Of a DNA stretch of 64,000 bases, positions 58,974 through 64,000 are shown piece by piece. The DNA lies in assembly GCF_000285495.1 (NCBI RefSeq), contig NZ_HE610976.1, positions 26,182 through 90,181 of the forward strand. The letters run 5' to 3'. The notes beneath the pieces were generated by a model. It saw only the letters and a list, made by a program, of their open reading frames with translations, did no database searches and had not been told where the DNA came from. Numbering within the stretch: the first letter of the stretch is position 1; the number at the start of each line of letters is the position of its first letter. The DNA comes from Oceanobacillus massiliensis str. N'diop. Its GTDB lineage: Bacteria > Bacillota > Bacilli > Bacillales > Amphibacillaceae. The translations under genes and the position numbers were made by a program.

Positions 58974-59354
58974 TTATTCCTCTATTAATTCACCGTATTG
59001 TGCAGGTGAAAGCAATTCCTCAAGCTCTGATTCAGCAGCTGGTTCAATAACAACCATCCAAGCTTTTTCATATGGAGATTCATTTACAAACTCCGGGCTA
59101 TCTTCCAGATTTTCATTAACTTCTACAACTTTCCCGCTAATTGGAGCATATAATTCAGAAACTGTTTTTACCGATTCAACACTACCGAATGGCTCATCTG
59201 CTGTCAGCACATCACCGATCTCCGGGAGTTCCACGAAAACGATGTCACCAAGCTCATCCTGGGCAAAATCAGTAATACCGATTCTTACGTTTCCATTCTC
59301 TTTCTTAACCCATTCATGTTCTTTCGAATACAATAAGTCCTGTGGTAAGCTCAT
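58974..59354 (-). CDS. gcvH: Glycine cleavage system H protein
   Basis: 126 aa; lipoyl carrier, with Lys63 ([12 protein letters not shown]) as the lipoylated residue. In Bacillus GcvH also serves as the lipoyl relay to other dehydrogenases. SD GGAGGGGGATAAC before the ATG. No gcvT/P gene nearby. Confidence 0.97.
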   Translation of the reverse strand: MSLPQDLLYSKEHEWVKKENGNVRIGITDFAQDELGDIVFVELPEIGDVLTADEPFGSVESVKTVSELYAPISGKVVEVNENLEDSPEFVNESPYEKAWMVVIEPAAESELEELLSPAQYGELIEE

Positions 59355-59428
59355 TGTTATCCCCCTCCAATAATTTATTCCTATTTAACTATACATTTTA
59401 ATGTCCTTTATTTCTAGTCCTGGTTTGG

Positions 59429-59785
59429 TTACTTCCAGTTTTCCTCGAAACTGTCTGCTTTGAAACCAACCGTAACTTTTTTGCCGTCTGTTACGATAGG
59501 ACGCTTCAAAAGCATTCCATCAGTTGCCAGAATTGCTGCCATTTCCTCTGTGCCTGCATCTTTGATTTTCTCTTTGATGTTTAACTCCCGGTATTTCTTG
59601 CCGCTTGTGTTAAAGAATTTTTTGGCTGGAAGATCACTTTTTTCCATCAGGTCCACGATTTCCTCTTTACTTGGGGTTTCCTCTACAATATGTACACTCG
59701 TATAATCCTTATTATTTTCATCAAGCCATTTCTTGGCATTCTTGCATGTGCCGCAGTTTGGGTACCAATAAAATGTTAAGGACAT
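59429..59785 (-). CDS. yusI: ArsC/Spx-family protein YusI
   Basis: 118 aa with an N-terminal thioredoxin-like motif YPNCGTCKNAKKWL (CxxC) and the ArsC-type KRPIVTDGKKVTVGF. Spx-like fold; likely redox protein rather than arsenate reductase, as no ars genes are near. GGAGGTGTAACTT before the ATG. Confidence 0.9.
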   Translation of the reverse strand: MSLTFYWYPNCGTCKNAKKWLDENNKDYTSVHIVEETPSKEEIVDLMEKSDLPAKKFFNTSGKKYRELNIKEKIKDAGTEEMAAILATDGMLLKRPIVTDGKKVTVGFKADSFEENWK

Positions 59786-59901
59786 AAGTTACACCTCCAT
59801 CATTGTCATGTATCGTTATTCTAACATGGTTCAGTGAAAGATTTCATTAAAGATATCCGCTAAAAATAATCTATTGGTTTATAGGAACAAGCGGTCTGCC
59901 A

Positions 59902-59910
59902 TGTTATACT
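59902..59910 (+). promoter_or_regulatory. Putative toxin promoter (extended -10)
   Basis: TGTTATACT, a TGn-type extended -10, with a weak -35. Transcription would start near 59917, about 85 nt before the toxin start codon. Confidence 0.55.
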
Positions 59911-59962
59911 TGTGTTACCAATAGATTGGCTTTAATGAGGGGTTACTACAGGCGCCCGTTTT

Positions 59963-59996
59963 GACCTTCAGGGATTCTATCCATGAAGGGAGGTGT
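59963..59996 (+). promoter_or_regulatory. SD-covering hairpin in toxin leader
   Basis: CCTTCA / TGAAGG stem around a 13-nt loop; the 3' arm merges with the SD AAGGGAGGTG, so folding would limit ribosome access. Confidence 0.6.
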
Positions 59997-60001
59997 TGCC
60001 A

Positions 60002-60082
60002 GTGGATATGGAAGGTGTATTAACGCTGGTATTTTCATTCGGTATGCTGATTGCCTTTATCATGTCCGAAAACAAAAAGTAA
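60002..60082 (+). CDS. Putative holin-like small membrane toxin of a type I toxin-antitoxin system
   Basis: 26 aa from GTG 60002, six bases after GGGAGGTG: an acidic start (VDMEG), one hydrophobic helix (VLTLVFSFGMLIAFIM) and a charged end (SENKK). This fits the putative holin-like toxin family (Hol_Tox) of Bacillaceae. The 3' end and downstream region are overlapped by a convergent antisense RNA. Far too short for normal gene finders; the assignment relies on the combined layout. Confidence 0.72.
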   Translation: MDMEGVLTLVFSFGMLIAFIMSENKK

Positions 60083-60194
60083 TCCCTCATATGCTTTAGC
60101 CAGGTAATGAGGGATTACTCAGCACTGCTGTACCCTAATGTTGGAGTTGGTCTATTGCAACCACTTCATGTTGCCGCATGGGGTGGTTTTATTG
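60073..60194 (-). ncRNA. Putative antisense RNA antitoxin
   Basis: On the minus strand an extended -10 (TGGTATAAT, 60209-60201) predicts a start near 60194. The RNA would run about 120 nt and end at the hairpin AATCCCTCAT / ATGAGGGATT followed by ACTTTTTGTTTT (60117-60073). It is fully complementary to the 3' part of the toxin message, as in TxpA/RatA and BsrG/SR4. Confidence 0.6.
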
Positions 60195-60196
60195 GG
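60158..60196 (+). terminator. Probable terminator of toxin mRNA
   Basis: Stem AACCAC-CATG / CATG-GTGGTT with a small internal loop, followed by TTATTGGG. The toxin message would be about 280 nt and overlap the antisense RNA by about 120 nt. Confidence 0.65.
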
Positions 60197-60238
60197 TATT
60201 ATTATACCATGAATCGTATGATTTTATAAACGATAGAA

Positions 60239-60267
60239 AAAGCACACAGATGGAATCTGTGTGCTTC
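60239..60267 (-). terminator. Terminator after fadE
   Basis: Minus-strand stem AAGCACACAGAT / ATCTGTGTGCTT, then TTTCT. Confidence 0.9.
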
Positions 60268-60292
60268 CGAATATTACAGCCAATTGTATCTG

Positions 60293-62077
60293 TTATACAT
60301 AATATTTTTCTTCTTTTATGATACCTGCAGCCGCCTCACGTTTTTTTGCGACTGTATTTATCGGTGTATGGCGAGTCAGCTTGCGCAAGGATGAAAGCAT
60401 CGTACGCAGTGTATCTCCCTCTTCTACTGTAATCAATATTTCTTTTGCATCTGCTTCAATCCGATTGAAGGCTTCTTGAACGTAAATCTGCGTATAGAGC
60501 AGCTTTTGTTGGCTTTTCGCTTCTCCAGTTTTGCTGATTGCCTTTTCTGTCCGCAGTATGGCCGATTCCATATTGTAGACTTCTGCAGTCATATCGGCAA
60601 GATTAACTAGAATTTCCTGTTCGCTGTCCAGTTTCCTGCCATATTTCTGTGCGGCAAGACCTGCACCCAGAAGGACCATTTTCTTTGCATTGCGGAGCAA
60701 ATATTTCTCCTGTTCCAATGGCTCTGTGCCAACTTCCTCTGGCATCATCATCAATAATTCTTCCTGTAATCCCTGTGCTTTTTGCAATAATGGCAATTCA
60801 CCCTTCATTGCCTTCTTCAAAAGAGTTCCAGGCACAATCAGACGGTTTATCTCATTTGTTCCTTCAAAAATGCGGTTGATTCGGGAATCCCGATATATCC
60901 GTTCCACCTCATATTCCTGCATAAACCCATATCCGCCATGCAATTGCACAGCTTCATCAGCAGTATAGTCCAATAATTCTGTTGCCATATATTTATTCAT
61001 CGAACATTCGATAGCATACTCTGCAATTGCCCTTGCCACTTCACGGCCATCATTTAACTGCTCATCCGTCAAGGAACCCATTCGCTGTTCAAATAAACCT
61101 ACCGTCCGGTATACGGCACTTTCATTTGCATAGATTCCTGCGGCCATGGTGGCCAGTTTTTCCTGTGTTAATGAAAAACTGGATATTGGTGTGTTGAACT
61201 GTTTGCGGTCGTTCACATATTTCGCTGCGAGTTCAAGAGCGCGTTTAGATCCTCCAATACCGCCAACAGCAAGTTTATAACGGCCAACATTCAATATGTT
61301 GAACGCTATGATATGCCCCCGCCCTTTTTCACCTAAAAGATTTTCAACAGGGATCTCTGCATCCTCTAATATCAATGTACGTGTGGATGAACTCTTAATT
61401 CCCATCTTCTTCTCTTCAGCACCTGTTGAAACTCCAGGAAACTCACGTTCAACAATGAATGCCGAAAAATGCTCTCCATCGATCTTGGCATAGACGACGA
61501 AGACATCTGCAAAAGCTGAATTCGTAATCCATTGTTTTTCACCATTTAGGATGTAATGTGTGCCAGCATCGTTCAACTTGGCTGTCGTCTTCGCTCCAAG
61601 TGCATCGGATCCTGAACTTGGTTCTGTGAGTGCATATGCTGCCAGCCATTCTCCGGTAGCAAGCTTAGGCAAATATTTCTCCTTTTGTTCGTCATTGCCG
61701 AAGAATACGATTGGCAGTGATCCTATTCCCACATGGGCCCCGTGACTGATTGAAAAACCGCCTGCTCGGGAAAACTTTTCGGTAATTAATGATGAACTGA
61801 TTTTATCCAGTGCGAGTCCACCATATTGCTCTGGCACATCTGCACCAAGCAATCCAAGTTCACCAGCTTTTTTCAAGAGCTCTACAGAGTGTTCGAATTC
61901 ATGATTTTCCAGGCGGTCGATTAGCGGCAAGACTTCTCCAACAACAAATTCCTCGGTAGTCTTGGCAATCATTTTATGCTCATCTGTGAAATCTTCCGGC
62001 GTAATGATGTCCTCACCTTTTAAGTCCTCTACTAGAAAAGCGCCACCTTTGAATAATTTTTCCTTTGTCTCACTCAT
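60293..62077 (-). CDS. fadE: Acyl-CoA dehydrogenase FadE
   Basis: 594 aa; first step of fatty-acid beta-oxidation. Acyl-CoA dehydrogenase core (about 40-400): [74 protein letters not shown]-type region (in parts), then a C-terminal helical extension typical of the Bacillus YusJ/FadE type. AAAGGGAG before the ATG. Third gene of fadN-fadA-fadE as in B. subtilis, where FadR controls the operon. Confidence 0.96.
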   Translation of the reverse strand: MSETKEKLFKGGAFLVEDLKGEDIITPEDFTDEHKMIAKTTEEFVVGEVLPLIDRLENHEFEHSVELLKKAGELGLLGADVPEQYGGLALDKISSSLITEKFSRAGGFSISHGAHVGIGSLPIVFFGNDEQKEKYLPKLATGEWLAAYALTEPSSGSDALGAKTTAKLNDAGTHYILNGEKQWITNSAFADVFVVYAKIDGEHFSAFIVEREFPGVSTGAEEKKMGIKSSSTRTLILEDAEIPVENLLGEKGRGHIIAFNILNVGRYKLAVGGIGGSKRALELAAKYVNDRKQFNTPISSFSLTQEKLATMAAGIYANESAVYRTVGLFEQRMGSLTDEQLNDGREVARAIAEYAIECSMNKYMATELLDYTADEAVQLHGGYGFMQEYEVERIYRDSRINRIFEGTNEINRLIVPGTLLKKAMKGELPLLQKAQGLQEELLMMMPEEVGTEPLEQEKYLLRNAKKMVLLGAGLAAQKYGRKLDSEQEILVNLADMTAEVYNMESAILRTEKAISKTGEAKSQQKLLYTQIYVQEAFNRIEADAKEILITVEEGDTLRTMLSSLRKLTRHTPINTVAKKREAAAGIIKEEKYYV

Positions 62078-62161
62078 TTCATATCTCCCTTTCCTTTATA
62101 AGAATTTAGCTAATCCGTTTTACCATCCATATTTTATAAATTTCTTTGAAAATAGAAGTAA

Positions 62162-63337
62162 CTATAGCAGTTCGAAAACTCCAGCCGCTCCCATCCCGCC
62201 TCCGATACACATGGTTACAATTCCGAATTGCTCGTTTCTCCGTTTCATTTCATGCAGCAATGTCAATGTTAATTTTGTTCCCGTGCACCCAAGCGGATGA
62301 CCGAGTGCGATGGCTCCTCCATTGACATTGACCTTATCCATGTCCAGGTCCAATGCCTGGATAACTCTAAGGGACTGTGAAGCAAAAGCCTCATTCAGTT
62401 CAAATAAACCAATATCGGAAAGCTCCAGCCCGGCAATTTTCAATGCTTTTGGAATTGCCTCTACAGGACCCACCCCCATGATTTCCGGTTCCACACCTGC
62501 TACTGCAAATGAGCGGAATTTCAATAATGGCTTCATCCCTTCTGCCTCTGCCTTCTCACGGTCCATTAGCAGTACCGATGCTGCACCATCACTCATTTGT
62601 GAAGCATTCCCTGCAGTTACAGAACCTTTCACATGAAAAGCGGGCCGCAGTTTTGCGAGAATATCAGCCGTTGTTCCAGGACGGACCCCTTCATCCATTT
62701 CAAAGATTGAAGTTTTCTCTTCTATTTGGTTCTTTTTGCCAACTACACGCTCGGTAACTTCTACAGAAACGATTTCATCTACAAACTTCCCGCTTGCGAT
62801 TGCTTTTGCTGCACGCTGATGACTTTGAACTGCAAATGCATCCTGATCCTCCCTGGATATCCCAAAACGATTGGCAACTTCTTCAGCGGTATGGCCCATC
62901 CCCATATAGTAGCCTGGTGCATCCTGTACAAGCTTCGGGTTCGGTTTTAAGACATGCCCGCCCATTGGCAGCATACTCATGGATTCAGCCCCGCCTGCAA
63001 TGATTGCATCACTGGCCCCAACCATAATACGTTCAGCAGCAAAAGCGATGCTTTGCAATCCTGAAGAACAATAACGGTTAATGGTAATGCCCGGCACTTC
63101 ATTCTTTAGCCCAGCCAAACCAGCCACATTTCGGGCCATATTCATACCCTGCTCTGCTTCAGGGGTTGCGCATCCTAAAATAAGATCGTCAATATTGCCG
63201 TCATAGTCTCCAGCACGCTTAAGTGTTTCCTTTACGGTGATTGCCGCCAAATCATCTGGTCTTGCGTTTGAGAGCGAACCTTTTAATGCCTTCCCAACTG
63301 GTGTTCTTGCTCCTGCAACGATAACTGCTTCCTTCAC
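62162..63337 (-). CDS. fadA: 3-ketoacyl-CoA thiolase / acetyl-CoA acyltransferase
   Basis: 391 aa. Nucleophile Cys90 (INRYCSSGLQS), His in ALGHPLGCTG and second Cys in TMCIGGGMG. Start codon is GTG 63337 after AGGGGGAG. Cleaves 3-ketoacyl-CoA in beta-oxidation. Confidence 0.97.
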   Translation of the reverse strand: MKEAVIVAGARTPVGKALKGSLSNARPDDLAAITVKETLKRAGDYDGNIDDLILGCATPEAEQGMNMARNVAGLAGLKNEVPGITINRYCSSGLQSIAFAAERIMVGASDAIIAGGAESMSMLPMGGHVLKPNPKLVQDAPGYYMGMGHTAEEVANRFGISREDQDAFAVQSHQRAAKAIASGKFVDEIVSVEVTERVVGKKNQIEEKTSIFEMDEGVRPGTTADILAKLRPAFHVKGSVTAGNASQMSDGAASVLLMDREKAEAEGMKPLLKFRSFAVAGVEPEIMGVGPVEAIPKALKIAGLELSDIGLFELNEAFASQSLRVIQALDLDMDKVNVNGGAIALGHPLGCTGTKLTLTLLHEMKRRNEQFGIVTMCIGGGMGAAGVFELL

Positions 63338-63356
63338 ATCTTCTCCCCCTTTTTGA

Positions 63357-64000
63357 TTAATTGCGTAATGGTTTTCCTTTAACGAGCATGTGCTGCATTC
63401 TGGCTTGTGTCAGCGGCTCAGCGATTAAGCTTAGAAACGCTTCCCGTTCCAGGTCAAGCATTACCTGTTCATCAATCAGCGTGCCTTCTTTGACGCGCCC
63501 TCCAGACAATACATAGGCTAATTTTTCAGCTATTTTAACATCATGTTCGGAAGCGTAACCACCGAACTGCAAGGATTTCGCTCCCATCAGCATAGCTGCA
63601 TATCCCGCATCTCCGACGACCGGAATCATTTCCTGTCTCGGTTTTGTATAACCGGACTTCGCTAGCGAGAGCACCCTTTGTTTGGCATCAAATAACAAGT
63701 GGGCAGGATTGGTACTGATCAAATCCCTTTTGTTCAAAAATCCATGTTCCAATGCCTCAGCAGCGGAGGTCGATACGGCTGCAGTCGCTACTTTTTCAAA
63801 AACGTTATTTGCTATTTTCGTTAAATCGAAATCTATGCCCTGCGGCAGGTTGCGTAGTTGCTTTAAATAGAGCTCCTTTGTACCTCCGCCGCCCGGTATT
63901 AAACCGACACCAAATTCAACCAGCCCAATATATGTTTCTGGTGATGCTTGAATGGCAGCTGCCGGCAGAGAAACCTCTGCGCCACCACCAAGCGTCATAT
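63357..64000 (-). CDS. fadN: 3-hydroxyacyl-CoA dehydrogenase/enoyl-CoA hydratase FadN, C-terminal part
   Basis: The gene runs off the window; about 214 C-terminal codons are visible. They include the crotonase oxyanion segment TLGGGAEVSLPA and VEFGVGLIPGGGGTKEL, i.e. the hydratase half, which in FadN follows the dehydrogenase half. 19 bp upstream of fadA; same operon. Confidence 0.93.
   Translation of the reverse strand, partial: MTLGGGAEVSLPAAAIQASPETYIGLVEFGVGLIPGGGGTKELYLKQLRNLPQGIDFDLTKIANNVFEKVATAAVSTSAAEALEHGFLNKRDLISTNPAHLLFDAKQRVLSLAKSGYTKPRQEMIPVVGDAGYAAMLMGAKSLQFGGYASEHDVKIAEKLAYVLSGGRVKEGTLIDEQVMLDLEREAFLSLIAEPLTQARMQHMLVKGKPLRN

Overview
The window looks like the chromosome of a low-GC, endospore-forming Firmicute of the Bacillaceae, most like the moderately halophilic or alkaliphilic Oceanobacillus/Virgibacillus/Lentibacillus group. 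The reasons are strong AGGAGG-type Shine-Dalgarno sites, frequent TTG/GTG starts, many sporulation-linked genes (yutC, yutH, yunB, lytH, yteA, kapB), sodium-coupled transporters, and gene order matching the B. subtilis men, yug, yui-yum, yut-yun, suf and yus regions. The genus is inferred from gene content only. I see no rRNA, tRNA, CRISPR array or intact transposon.

Layout. 1-7 kb: menaquinone operon menF-menD-menH-menB (minus), then menA and yteA (plus). 7-13 kb: FMN-riboswitch-controlled riboflavin transporter ribU, an in-phase 20-bp tandem repeat of about 27 units, and a giant bacillopeptidase F. 13.6-25 kb: housekeeping genes (M42 peptidase, thioredoxin-like protein, K+ channel, S1-domain protein, pgi, C-S lyase, Cu/Zn SOD, kapB, ptsH, deoD, bioY, yuiD). 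25-49 kb: the yui/yum/yut/yun block with type II NADH dehydrogenase, ferredoxin-NADP reductase, Fe-S carriers, dapF, spore proteins, LytH endopeptidase, a metPS-type NSS transporter pair, an NhaC antiporter, an HD-GYP protein and a frameshifted yunD. 47.9-49.3 kb is a scar holding an IS1182-type transposase remnant, a DUF1569 gene and a tyrosine-recombinase remnant. 49.3-64 kb: sufCDSUB, the SAM-riboswitch-controlled metNPQ methionine importer, yusE/yusF/gcvH/yusI, a compact toxin/antisense-RNA locus, and the fadN-fadA-fadE beta-oxidation operon, cut by the window end.

The most interesting items outside standard gene calls are: (1) a probable type I toxin-antitoxin locus at 59.9-60.2 kb, with a 26-codon holin-like peptide gene, a hairpin that can cover its SD, and a convergent antisense RNA with its own promoter and terminator; (2) a family of non-coding, inverted-repeat, MITE-like elements present four times, always between genes; (3) the strictly phased 20-bp minisatellite next to the FMN riboswitch; (4) a homopolymer frameshift that separates the first metal-binding motif of yunD from the rest of the protein; (5) a hairpin between an HD-GYP gene and yunB that pairs fully with the yunB SD; (6) the tiny metS gene (31 codons) directly abutting its transporter. 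Functional links: menaquinone synthesis with the NADH dehydrogenase; Suf with the YutM/YutI carriers; methionine and riboflavin import each under a riboswitch; and several genes that act late in sporulation.
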